This document shows, one piece after another, positions 15,745-23,490 of a stretch of DNA of 35,462 nt; the first letter of the stretch is position 1, and each line of letters begins with the position of its first letter. Source of the stretch: Sedimentisphaerales bacterium (GTDB taxonomy: Bacteria > Planctomycetota > Phycisphaerae > Sedimentisphaerales > Anaerobacaceae); assembly GCA_016932095.1 (NCBI GenBank), contig JAFGDN010000030.1:1-35462 (forward strand). Direction: 5' to 3'. A program made the translations under genes and the position numbers. A model generated the notes under the pieces. It saw only the letters and a list, made by a program, of their open reading frames with translations, made no database searches and was not told the DNA's origin.

Positions 15745-17511
15745 ATGGAAAAGCTGCCGCCAATCGAACAATTAAGAGGAAGGCCGATTGGAAGAGTCCT
15801 CATAAAGATGGGTCTTTTAACGAGGGAAAAGGTTCATCAGTGCCTGGAAATGCAGAAAAAAAAGTCCAAGCAGGAGCACAAAAACGTCCAGATAGGTAGT
15901 ATTTTTGTGGAACTGGGACTTATCACAAATAAGCAGCTTCAGGTTGCCTTAGCGGCACAAAGGGGGATGGAAAATATCAATTTGGATGACATAAACATAC
16001 CTCCCGCGGTGCTTGATAGAGTGGCCGGTCAAATGGCAAAGACATACAGGGCCTTACCAATCGAATTCAAGAAGGATACAAATGAGCTGGTAGTGGCGGT
16101 TGACAGGGCGGATAATTTTAGGGCTATTGACGACCTTAGCACACTTCTGGGTGTCAAGGTAGTTGCACAACTGGCGGAAACCGCTTCGTTGGACGCCGCA
16201 TTAGAAAAATACTATAAGCAGAAGGAAGAATCAGAGGGTATAAACGAGCTAATCAGCGAGATTCAGGAAGACGGATACCTGGCAACGTTCGAAGGAAGAA
16301 ATCAGAGCATAGACCTCGACGAGCTAAAAGAGCTGTCGGAATCGAACCCGGTGAAAAAGCTGTTAAACCTTGTGTTAATGCAGGCAATTCGAGACAAGGC
16401 ATCGGACATCCATTTCGAGCCGTTTGAGACCGAATACAAGATGAGATACAGAATAGACGGAATTTTGTATGAAATGGTGCCGCCGCCTAAGCATATAGCC
16501 ACGGCGTTAAGCTCGAGAATAAAGGTTATGGCGAGTTTAGATATCGCGGAGAGGCGTATGCCGCAGGACGGGCGTATTTCCCTGACGGTAGGAGGCAATC
16601 CGGTTGATTTGCGCGTGAGCGTGCTGCCGACGATGTACGGGGAAAGCGTGGTATTGAGGGTGTTAGACAGGAGCCAGATGCAGCTTGATTTGGCGAAGCT
16701 GGGATTGGAGCAGGATGGGTTGAAGATGATAAGGCAGCTCATTCATAAACCAAACGGGATTATAATTGTTACCGGGCCGACAGGATGCGGCAAGACAACG
16801 ACGCTATACGCCGCGTTGAGTGAGCTCAACGACATCGAAACGAAAATAATCACAACTGAAGACCCAATCGAATACGATATTGACGGCGTAGTGCAGGTTC
16901 AAATGAAGCCGGATATCGGAGTAACGTTCGCGAAATGCCTTCGTTCGATACTGCGACAGGACCCGGACGTGGTAATGGTCGGCGAAATCCGCGACCTTGA
17001 GACGGCGGAAATATCGGCCCAGGCTTCGCTCACCGGGCATATAGTGTTTACGACGCTGCACACAAATGACGCGCCAAGCTCCATTGCGCGTCTTCTGGAT
17101 TTGGGGATTGAGCCGTTCCTTATTACGGCAACGCTGGAGGGAATCGTAGCGCAACGTCTCATCAGGAAGATTTGTGAAGGGTGCAAGACAGAGTTTACGC
17201 CGACGGAAAACCAGTTGATGGAGCTTGGGCTGAAGCCTGAAGACGTGAGAGACAAGAAATTCTATTACGGCAGAGGTTGTCAGAGGTGCAACAACACGGG
17301 ATATAAGGGCCGGACGGGCATATTTGAGATAATGACGTTTAACGACGAGATACGAGAGCTGATTATGAACCATGCCTCGACGAACGTTTTGCGGACGGCA
17401 AGCCAGAGGGCGGGGATGAAACTGCTGAGAGACGCCGGCCTGAACGCGATATACAACGGGCTTTCAACGGTTGAAGAAGTCGTGAAGGAGACGATTGCGG
17501 AAGGGACCTAA
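15745..17511 (+). CDS. gspE: GspE/PilB-type ATPase, pseudopilus operon
   Basis: This 588-residue ATPase drives assembly of the pseudopilus whose parts are encoded downstream. The N-terminal domain (about 1-165) has two LIKMGLLTREKVHQCLEMQ-like helical repeats of the MshEN type. The core has SDIHFEPFE (about 224-232), Walker A GPTGCGKTT (344-352), TTEDPIEYD, GEIRDLETAE and GHIVFTTLHTND. The zinc-site cysteines are C477, C480, C512 and C515. The ATG has AAGGA eight bases upstream and a consensus promoter in front. It is a clear paralogue of the PilB at 9567 but is encoded with a platform protein and pilins instead of a PilT, which suggests a one-way secretion pseudopilus. Confidence 0.93.
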   Translation: MEKLPPIEQLRGRPIGRVLIKMGLLTREKVHQCLEMQKKKSKQEHKNVQIGSIFVELGLITNKQLQVALAAQRGMENINLDDINIPPAVLDRVAGQMAKTYRALPIEFKKDTNELVVAVDRADNFRAIDDLSTLLGVKVVAQLAETASLDAALEKYYKQKEESEGINELISEIQEDGYLATFEGRNQSIDLDELKELSESNPVKKLLNLVLMQAIRDKASDIHFEPFETEYKMRYRIDGILYEMVPPPKHIATALSSRIKVMASLDIAERRMPQDGRISLTVGGNPVDLRVSVLPTMYGESVVLRVLDRSQMQLDLAKLGLEQDGLKMIRQLIHKPNGIIIVTGPTGCGKTTTLYAALSELNDIETKIITTEDPIEYDIDGVVQVQMKPDIGVTFAKCLRSILRQDPDVVMVGEIRDLETAEISAQASLTGHIVFTTLHTNDAPSSIARLLDLGIEPFLITATLEGIVAQRLIRKICEGCKTEFTPTENQLMELGLKPEDVRDKKFYYGRGCQRCNNTGYKGRTGIFEIMTFNDEIRELIMNHASTNVLRTASQRAGMKLLRDAGLNAIYNGLSTVEEVVKETIAEGT

Positions 17512-17516
17512 GAAAG

Positions 17517-17544
17517 AAGGCAGAATACGGAATATAGAATGCAG
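17517..17544. repeat. Heptamer repeat between gspE and gspF
   Basis: Four 7-bp units AAGGCAG, AATACGG, AATATAG and AATGCAG lie directly after the gspE stop. They are degenerate but in register, and of the same class as 7061-7187. Confidence 0.65.
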
Positions 17545-17628
17545 ACGGTAAACGTTGAAATAACAGCGGATTTAATGGAATCGACGGGGTAAATCCCGTC
17601 CAAAGGAATAAAGATAGGAGGTGTTGAT

Positions 17629-18879
17629 ATGCCGTTGTTCAAATATGAGGCGCTGGACAACCAGGGAGTGGCGATAAAGAACGAGATAGAGGCGTTAAGC
17701 CAGAAGGAGGCGGTCAGCAAGATACGCAATATGGGCTATTTCCCGACGAAGGTAATCGTGGCGGGCGGCGCAAAGAAGGCCGCTGCGGCGATGGCCGGGG
17801 CTAAACCCAAGCGAAGACGGGGAGCAGGCGGCAGGGTGAAAATCAAGTTTATTACGCAGTTTGCACGACAGTTGTCAACGCTGCAGGACGCTGGATTGCC
17901 GATTTTGAGGTCTCTTAGAATTCTTGAGCAGCAGCAGAAGGCGGGCACTTTTCGGCGGATACTGGGCTACGTGGCCGACGACATTGAGGGTGGGGCGACG
18001 TTGTCGGAGGCGCTGAGCCGGTTCCCCAAGGCGTTTGACCGGCTGTTAGTCGGTATGGTTGCGGCAGGCGAGACGGGCGGCGTGCTGGACCTGATTTTGT
18101 CGCGCGTGGCGGACTTTATGGAAAAGGCGCAGAAACTGAAAGCCCGCGTCAAGGGAGCTATGGTTTACCCGATAGTGGTGCTTTGCGCGGCGATGACCAT
18201 TTTACTGGGGCTTATGACGTTTGTGATTCCTAAGTTTGCCGAAGTGCTTAGGGAAATGGTCGAAGGCGACCTGCCGACGATTACAACCGTAGTGCTGGGC
18301 ATATCAAACTGGTTAAAAGCCGGGGGCTGGATAATACTGCTGGGCGTTCCGTTCGGGATTATATTCCTGCTGCGTTTAGTGAGGAGAGTCCGAGTCGGCC
18401 GGTACATCCTGGACAGCATAAAACTTCGGCTGCCTATCATAGGACAATTGAGCCGAAAGGTGGCCATAACACGGTGGACCAGGACCCTTGGAACGCTTAT
18501 CGGGGCGGGCGTGCCGATTCTGGACGCAATCAACGTAACAAGCGAAACCACGGGCAACGAGGTTTTCTCCAAGATGCTTATTAACGTCCAGAATTCCATC
18601 AGGCAGGGCGATACGTTCGCCGCGCCGCTGAAGCAGTCGAAAACGGTGGATCTGATTGTCACGAATATGGTGGCGGTCGGCGAAGAAACCGGCGACCTCG
18701 ACAAAATGCTGCTGAAGGTGGCGGACAACTACGACGAACAGGTTGACGTTCTTGTGGCTTCGCTGATGCACCTGCTGGAGCCGATTATGATTCTGGGTCT
18801 TGGCGGCATAGTGCTGGTGATAGTTATGTCGGTGTTTTTGCCGATGGTCAAGATTATTACAACGCTGAACGTCGGGTAA
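17629..18879 (+). CDS. gspF: GspF/PilC-type platform protein
   Basis: This 416-residue inner-membrane platform protein links the ATPase to the growing pseudopilus. It opens with the family pattern MPLFKYEALDNQG and has two homologous T2SSF domains (about 75-200 and 280-405), recognisable from FARQLSTLQDAGLPILRSLR and TRTLGTLIGAGVPILDAI, with VAAGETGG and VAVGEETGDLD at their ends. There are three main membrane segments. A basic low-complexity patch (KKAAAAMAGAKPKRRRG, about 51-67) sits between the start and the first domain. The ribosome-binding site AGGAGGT is six bases before the ATG, the strongest in the operon. The gene follows gspE by 117 bp. Confidence 0.94.
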   Translation: MPLFKYEALDNQGVAIKNEIEALSQKEAVSKIRNMGYFPTKVIVAGGAKKAAAAMAGAKPKRRRGAGGRVKIKFITQFARQLSTLQDAGLPILRSLRILEQQQKAGTFRRILGYVADDIEGGATLSEALSRFPKAFDRLLVGMVAAGETGGVLDLILSRVADFMEKAQKLKARVKGAMVYPIVVLCAAMTILLGLMTFVIPKFAEVLREMVEGDLPTITTVVLGISNWLKAGGWIILLGVPFGIIFLLRLVRRVRVGRYILDSIKLRLPIIGQLSRKVAITRWTRTLGTLIGAGVPILDAINVTSETTGNEVFSKMLINVQNSIRQGDTFAAPLKQSKTVDLIVTNMVAVGEETGDLDKMLLKVADNYDEQVDVLVASLMHLLEPIMILGLGGIVLVIVMSVFLPMVKIITTLNVG

Positions 18880-18880
18880 A

Positions 18881-18908
18881 ACCGAAGACAGAGGTCAGAC
18901 GACAGAAA
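18881..18908. repeat. Heptamer repeat before the first pseudopilin
   Basis: Units ACCGAAG, ACAGAGG, TCAGACG and ACAGAAA directly follow the gspF stop. They are degenerate and match the GACAGAR family seen at 22613-22661. Confidence 0.55.
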
Positions 18909-18931
18909 AAACGAATGAAAAGGAGAGGCAA

Positions 18932-19891
18932 ATGAAAACGACAGGATATAAAACAGGCAAAAAGGGCGGGTTTACCATCGTGGAGCTGCTGACTGTAATG
19001 AGCATCATAATACTGCTCATCAGCTTGCTTGTGCCGGCGTTGACGCGCGTGAGGCGTTATGCGCAGTTCGTCAAACAAAAAGCGCAGTTCCACAGTATCG
19101 GTGTTGCTCTTGACCTGTTCAATTCGGAGCAGGAGGGCTATCCGCCGTCGGACCGTCTTGATACGGCGCCGGCGCCCGGGCCGTTCTCCTACTGCGGGGC
19201 TATGAAATTAGCGGAGGCAATGGTGGGGCAGGACCTTTCCGGCTTTAATCCTAATTCGGTGTTCAGGAGAGACGGCCTTGACGCCACAGGGACGACGGAC
19301 CTGTATTTCCCTAATCCCGGCACCGGCAACGTGAATTTTCCGCTATACGTTGAAAATATGAAGTCCAGAAGGATGTATCTGCAATTAGAGAACGCCAACG
19401 CCTATCGGCTGACGGAAGTATATTCCACGGCGCATCGAGCCGGCACCAATTACGCCGATACCGCTTTGAGCCCAGAAGACGCCAACCGGGTTCTTTGCGA
19501 TGTTTATACGCGGACAATGGCGACCGGTCTAAAGACGGGGATGCCGATTCTTTATTATAAGGCGGATACATCGAAGATATTACACGCTGAGCCGAACACG
19601 GTCTGCACCGTCGCCAATAACAATATATACAACCGGTGCGATAACCAGGAGCTTGTGGATATCCCATTGCCGTGGGTAACGCCCAAAGGGCCGGTTCATC
19701 CGATGGCTTCTGCCGGCAGTACCATACTCGGCATGACCGCTAACGCCGGGATTTTCTACCAAAAGACGCGGGACAAGAAAATTTCAAGCGGCGACAGCAA
19801 GCCGTACAGGGCGGACTCTTATATCTTAATATCGGCGGGATTCGACGGCGAATACGGGACGAGCGACGACGTGTTTAATTTCGACGAATAG
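18932..19891 (+). CDS. gspG: GspG-like major pseudopilin
   Basis: This 319-residue pseudopilin has the prepilin site GG/FTIVELLTV at residues 12-21, with Glu5 of the mature N-terminus present, then a hydrophobic helix to about residue 35. The C-terminus SAGFDGEYGTSDDVFNFDE resembles the calcium-binding loop of GspG. It is much longer than a classical GspG (about 140 residues) because of a large middle region. AAGGAG lies six bases before the ATG. Leader cleavage needs a prepilin peptidase, which is not encoded in this window. It is the first of seven pseudopilin-like genes. Confidence 0.88.
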   Translation: MKTTGYKTGKKGGFTIVELLTVMSIIILLISLLVPALTRVRRYAQFVKQKAQFHSIGVALDLFNSEQEGYPPSDRLDTAPAPGPFSYCGAMKLAEAMVGQDLSGFNPNSVFRRDGLDATGTTDLYFPNPGTGNVNFPLYVENMKSRRMYLQLENANAYRLTEVYSTAHRAGTNYADTALSPEDANRVLCDVYTRTMATGLKTGMPILYYKADTSKILHAEPNTVCTVANNNIYNRCDNQELVDIPLPWVTPKGPVHPMASAGSTILGMTANAGIFYQKTRDKKISSGDSKPYRADSYILISAGFDGEYGTSDDVFNFDE

Positions 19892-19920
19892 CCGGACGAT
19901 TTGTGGAAAGGATATCGGTG

Positions 19921-20943
19921 ATGGATAAACGAAAGGCATTTACGCTGGTTGAACTGTTGACAGTGATAGTCATAATCGCGCTGCTGGTGGGGTTGCTGTT
20001 GCCCTCGATTGCTATGGTTCGCAGGAAGGCCAAAGAGACATCGCAAAGGGCGCAGTTTGCCGCGATAGAAACGGCTTTGGACGCGTTCAAGCAGGATTAC
20101 GGCGACTGGCCGCCGTCAGGCCGAAGAGACGCCATCGGTAGCGAGTACAACGGCTCAATGAAATTGGCCGAGGCGCTTCTCGGCTGGGACCTGCGGGGCT
20201 TTCATCCAAAGGTAACGTGTACTGATAACGTGGGCTGCTGGCGACGCGACGGTTTAGATGCCACCGGAGGCCCCTGGACATACGACCCGCCTTTGCCTCC
20301 TGCTATGACAAGGGCCAGAGGAACTGATACTCTCTTTGAGAGAAAAGGGCCGTATCTTGACACGGCAACAACGCCGGCCTTTCACATTGGGATTAGCGGC
20401 GCGGGTAAAAACGACGGTCTTTATGTGAATACGTTTGCCCTTTACACGATGAACTACGTCATTTGCGACGTTTTCGGTGTCCGGAAAATCACCGTAACCG
20501 ACCCGGTATCAGGCAATGTCATCAAAACCGTTACGGCCGGCTCGCCAATCCTGTATTACAAGGCCTATACGGCCAGCAAAAGTATAACCGTTGGCGGAAC
20601 AGTGGACGATTTCGCAAACAGAATTTATAATCATAATGATAACTATGACCTCGTTCTACTCGGTAAACTCACTGTAAACGGCGCCCAAAACGTCAATCAT
20701 CCCCTCGTGCACAATGCCTGGGACGCGACAACCCCGTCGTTTTATCTGGGCCAGTTCCAATATGACCCTGGCGCTGCGCCTCTACCGCGAGGATGGCGCT
20801 ATGGAGGGTCGGGCATCGCCTACGGGATAAGAGACCCGAAGTTTCTTCCAGACCCCTGGCCTTATAAACCGGATAGCTACATCCTGATATCGGCGGGATT
20901 GGACGGGCTTTACGGAACCGAAGACGATATTCATAACTATTGA
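19921..20943 (+). CDS. GspG-like pseudopilin, second paralogue
   Basis: This 340-residue paralogue of the preceding pseudopilin has a very short leader MDKRKA followed by FTLVELLTVIVIIALLVGLL, so the residue before the cleavage site is Ala, not the usual Gly. Parallel features are YGDWPPSGRRDA (versus EGYPPSDR), MKLAEALLGWDLRGF (versus MKLAEAMVGQDLSGF) and RRDGLDATG, showing gene duplication. It ends in SAGLDGLYGTEDDIHNY, a GspG-type acidic loop. The ATG at 19921 is chosen because AAAGGA precedes it by eight bases; an upstream GTG at 19903 would only lengthen the leader. Confidence 0.87.
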   Translation: MDKRKAFTLVELLTVIVIIALLVGLLLPSIAMVRRKAKETSQRAQFAAIETALDAFKQDYGDWPPSGRRDAIGSEYNGSMKLAEALLGWDLRGFHPKVTCTDNVGCWRRDGLDATGGPWTYDPPLPPAMTRARGTDTLFERKGPYLDTATTPAFHIGISGAGKNDGLYVNTFALYTMNYVICDVFGVRKITVTDPVSGNVIKTVTAGSPILYYKAYTASKSITVGGTVDDFANRIYNHNDNYDLVLLGKLTVNGAQNVNHPLVHNAWDATTPSFYLGQFQYDPGAAPLPRGWRYGGSGIAYGIRDPKFLPDPWPYKPDSYILISAGLDGLYGTEDDIHNY

Positions 20944-20971
20944 CGCGGGATTTCTTCGGGAGAATCTCTTT

Positions 20972-21661
20972 ATGAAGAGCCGCAGCAGAAAATACGGTCT
21001 CACACTCGTCGAGATGCTCCTCGTCATCGCACTCATCGTCATTCTTGTCGGGATGGTCGTCGGCGTCGCCAAACGTATCGACGACCAGAGCAAAGAGCGC
21101 CTGTGCGTAAGCACAATCGAGCTCGTCGGCAACGCGATGGAGCAGTTCCGTGATTTCGGTTATGAGTATAAGAATGGCGCTTATATCGGCCTTGCTTTTC
21201 CTATCGACTGCAATGGTTTTACCGTCCAGGGTCTGCCGAGAGGCATCGAACAGGCGTTAGGCGAGGCGATATATCCCGCGGGTGTAGTGGTTAATATAAA
21301 TCAAATTGAGCCGGTTCATGATGTTAACTGGTCCGGCTCTGAGGTTCTGTATTTTTGCCTCAGCCGGGTGCCGGATTGCAAATCGACGCTCGGCAAAATC
21401 GACAAGTCGCTTCTCACCAACACCGGTAATCAGGGTCTTCAAATCGACATCAGTATTATCGGTTCCACGACCATTACGGAACCGTTTACGCGAATCATTG
21501 ACCCCTGGGGCACGGCCCTGCGTTACAGCTATTATGATAAATTCATTGCGACTTTGCTGCCTGACCGTACTACGAAAAAGACGTTTCCCATAATTACCTC
21601 GGCCGGGCCGGACGGGGTTTTTGACACCGGCGACGATATTTCGAACAGGAAGCTGAAATGA
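20972..21661 (+). CDS. GspG-like pseudopilin, third member
   Basis: This 229-residue protein has the prepilin leader MKSRSRKYG followed by LTLVEMLLVIALIVILVGMV, with Gly at -1 and Glu at +5. It ends SAGPDGVFDTGDDISNRKLK, again the GspG-like DG..xT.DD pattern. It carries two or three Cys in the middle, unlike its two upstream neighbours, and lacks their RRDGLDATG region. GGGAG lies upstream of the ATG. It overlaps the next gene by 4 bp (ATGA). Confidence 0.85.
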   Translation: MKSRSRKYGLTLVEMLLVIALIVILVGMVVGVAKRIDDQSKERLCVSTIELVGNAMEQFRDFGYEYKNGAYIGLAFPIDCNGFTVQGLPRGIEQALGEAIYPAGVVVNINQIEPVHDVNWSGSEVLYFCLSRVPDCKSTLGKIDKSLLTNTGNQGLQIDISIIGSTTITEPFTRIIDPWGTALRYSYYDKFIATLLPDRTTKKTFPIITSAGPDGVFDTGDDISNRKLK

Positions 21662-22608
21662 GAACGACGCAAGACACAAGACGCAGGACGCAAGACGCAG
21701 GACGTAACGAGCCGCGTAACCGCCCCGTGAAATTCAAAGAATTTCCGGGACTTAGTCCTCGGAATCTTTTTAAGATTCCTGAGGGCGGCCGTTTTACGAG
21801 TCGTAAAGGTATGACGCTTCCTGAAATGACGGTGGTCATAACAATAGCGGCGTTAATGGTCGGATTGACTGTGCCTGCCATCAATATGCTGCTGAACTCG
21901 TTTGAGTCGCAAAGCGGCGCAAAGTCGATTATAAACGCCGCATTAACAAGCGCCCGCACAATCGCCGTAAAAGAGCAGCGCTACGCCGGCATTCGCTTCC
22001 AGAAACGCTACGACCCGAATACCAGCGTCCTCAACGCTCCGCAATATATGATTTTTATAATCCAGGACCCTGCCATAATGTCTTATGGCTTCCGAGCCGT
22101 GGATGGAATTCAGCCAATCAAATTACCGGATTCAATCGGTGTTATGGACCTTACGATTGTCCCGCAGCGGAACATACCATATCCTGATAATCCTGCACAA
22201 CAGGTTCGCATTGATGACCCGGTTAATGGTGGTGATAATACAATAAACGATAATTTTGAATTTCTCGACACTACTACTTTCTCGATAATATTTTCTCCAT
22301 CGGGCAAACTTGTCATTCATGGTGTCCGCGTCCGAAACAAAGATGGGCAGACCAATGATAGCAGCAAAGACGATATATTTAATACCGCTAATAACGTTAA
22401 TAATTTGATCTCGATGTTCTATCAGGATGATTACTGGATTGCCCCTTATGACTATGGTTTTGGTCCAGAACCAAGCAGAAATAGTTTTGTTATTTATGAG
22501 ACAAAGACACTCAAACAAACCGACAAGAATTATCGTTGGTCGCGTTATCTTAATCGCTTAAAGATAGCATATATAAATTCTTACACTGGAACGATTGTTT
22601 CTCAATGA
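21658..22608 (+). CDS. GspH-like minor pseudopilin, long repeat-derived leader
   Basis: This 316-residue GspH/FimT-type pseudopilin has the mature start after SRKG: MTLPEMTVVITIAALMVGL. The segment SGAKSIINAALTSARTIAVK fits the GspH helix, where FimT-type proteins carry L-x-x-A-R-x-x-A-(I/V). The leader is about 44 residues, far longer than usual, and its first part (residues 4-15) is written by five heptamers (ACGCAAG type, 21667-21701). The second part crosses a set of hairpins (21743-21806). AGGA lies seven bases before the ATG, which overlaps the previous stop, so this long leader is probably translated; a GTG at 21727 is an alternative start. Confidence 0.82.
   Translation: MRTTQDTRRRTQDAGRNEPRNRPVKFKEFPGLSPRNLFKIPEGGRFTSRKGMTLPEMTVVITIAALMVGLTVPAINMLLNSFESQSGAKSIINAALTSARTIAVKEQRYAGIRFQKRYDPNTSVLNAPQYMIFIIQDPAIMSYGFRAVDGIQPIKLPDSIGVMDLTIVPQRNIPYPDNPAQQVRIDDPVNGGDNTINDNFEFLDTTTFSIIFSPSGKLVIHGVRVRNKDGQTNDSSKDDIFNTANNVNNLISMFYQDDYWIAPYDYGFGPEPSRNSFVIYETKTLKQTDKNYRWSRYLNRLKIAYINSYTGTIVSQ
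21667..21701 (+). repeat. Heptamer repeat in GspH-like leader
   Basis: Five units ACGCAAG, ACACAAG, ACGCAGG, ACGCAAG and ACGCAGG lie within the coding sequence, 10 bp after the ATG. Confidence 0.85.
21743..21806 (+). other. Hairpin cluster in GspH-like leader
   Basis: Three inverted repeats follow one another inside the leader coding sequence: GGAC-tta-GTCC, then CCTCGGAATCTT-ttt-AAGATTCC-t-GAGG (8 perfect bp plus 4 past a bulge, 21757-21784), then TTTACG-agt-CGTAAA. They end just before the codons of the cleavage site. This could be a palindromic insertion or an mRNA structure. Confidence 0.6.
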
Positions 22609-23483
22609 TGAAGACAGAAAGCAGAAGACAGAGGACGGAAGACAGATGGCAGATGACGGCGGTCGGGATGATATTGAAAAATCATAAATCGAAAATCATA
22701 AGTCATAAATCTGAACGCGGCTTCTCGCTGACGGAGGTGTTATTGGCCGTGGGGACCTTAGCGGTCGGGATGCTGTTTATCGCGGGGGTGTTCCCGGTCA
22801 GTATTCATTTTACGACGGTGGCCTCCGAGCGGACAATCGCTGCAGCGGCAGCCGACGAGGCCTTCGCGAAAATTAAACTCTATGGCGTCAATCTTTCGGA
22901 CCCGGACCTGAGTTATAATGCACAGGCCTTATACGAAAACGTATCACCGGTAGTTGTTCCTAGTAGTGAGTTTGCATATCCATCGACTCCGATAAAAGAT
23001 GTGAGAGACCCTAATTACTGGTGGTCGGCTATTTGCAGAAAGGTCGGTGCAAGTGACGTTCAAGTCACCGTGTTTGTGAGTAGAAAACCGGGAAAGACAA
23101 CGAACTATTATATGAGAGACCCGATATCGATGCCTACTCTGATAACCGCCGCAAGGCCAATGCCGGTTATTGTATCCGTTAGCGCCTTAGGCGTCGCTAC
23201 GGATGAGCGGATGATAACTGACAGTATGCCTCCGCCTGCGGATTCGATTAATGAGGCATCTTTCATTAACGATGGCTATACTATTGTTGAGCATGCTGAT
23301 GGCCATATATACCGGATTTTGGAAAGATATAGAGACGATACATCAACTCCTTTGGACGAGAGCCGGATTATCCGTCTCGACCGTGATTGGCAGGGCGGCG
23401 GGGCGGTCTGGGTTGTTCCTCCGCCTATCGGCGGCGGCCGATACCCCTGTATCGCCGTTTATCAAAAAGTTATGCGTTTCTAA
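22605..23483 (+). CDS. GspI/PilV-like minor pseudopilin
   Basis: This 292-residue protein has the mature N-terminus FSLTEVLLAVGTLAVGMLF after SERG, with E at +5, typical of the GspI/PilV group (A-V-G-x-L-x-x-G). The leader is about 38 residues and nearly all of it is written by heptamer repeats: seven GACAGAR units (22613-22661) and five AATCATA-type units (22680-22714). The ATG overlaps the previous stop by 4 bp. Later ATG codons in frame (22608, and Met residues 17 and 22) are possible shorter starts. No further domain is recognised. Confidence 0.82.
   Translation: MMKTESRRQRTEDRWQMTAVGMILKNHKSKIISHKSERGFSLTEVLLAVGTLAVGMLFIAGVFPVSIHFTTVASERTIAAAAADEAFAKIKLYGVNLSDPDLSYNAQALYENVSPVVVPSSEFAYPSTPIKDVRDPNYWWSAICRKVGASDVQVTVFVSRKPGKTTNYYMRDPISMPTLITAARPMPVIVSVSALGVATDERMITDSMPPPADSINEASFINDGYTIVEHADGHIYRILERYRDDTSTPLDESRIIRLDRDWQGGGAVWVVPPPIGGGRYPCIAVYQKVMRF
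22613..22661 (+). repeat. Heptamer repeat (GACAGAR)x7 in GspI-like leader
   Basis: Seven in-register degenerate units. The 16-mer GAAGACAGAGGACGGA inside it also occurs in the non-coding stretch at 3529-3544. Confidence 0.85.
22680..22714 (+). repeat. Heptamer repeat (AATCATA)x5 in GspI-like leader
   Basis: Units AATCATA, AATCGAA, AATCATA, AGTCATA and AATCTGA end directly before the codons of the Arg-Gly cleavage site. Confidence 0.85.
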
Positions 23484-23490
23484 TTTTTTT

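Noticed and set aside
23251-23490. Upstream extension of the GspJ-like gene
   Set aside because: It lies within the GspI-like gene in another frame; the ATG at 23491 begins the prepilin leader.
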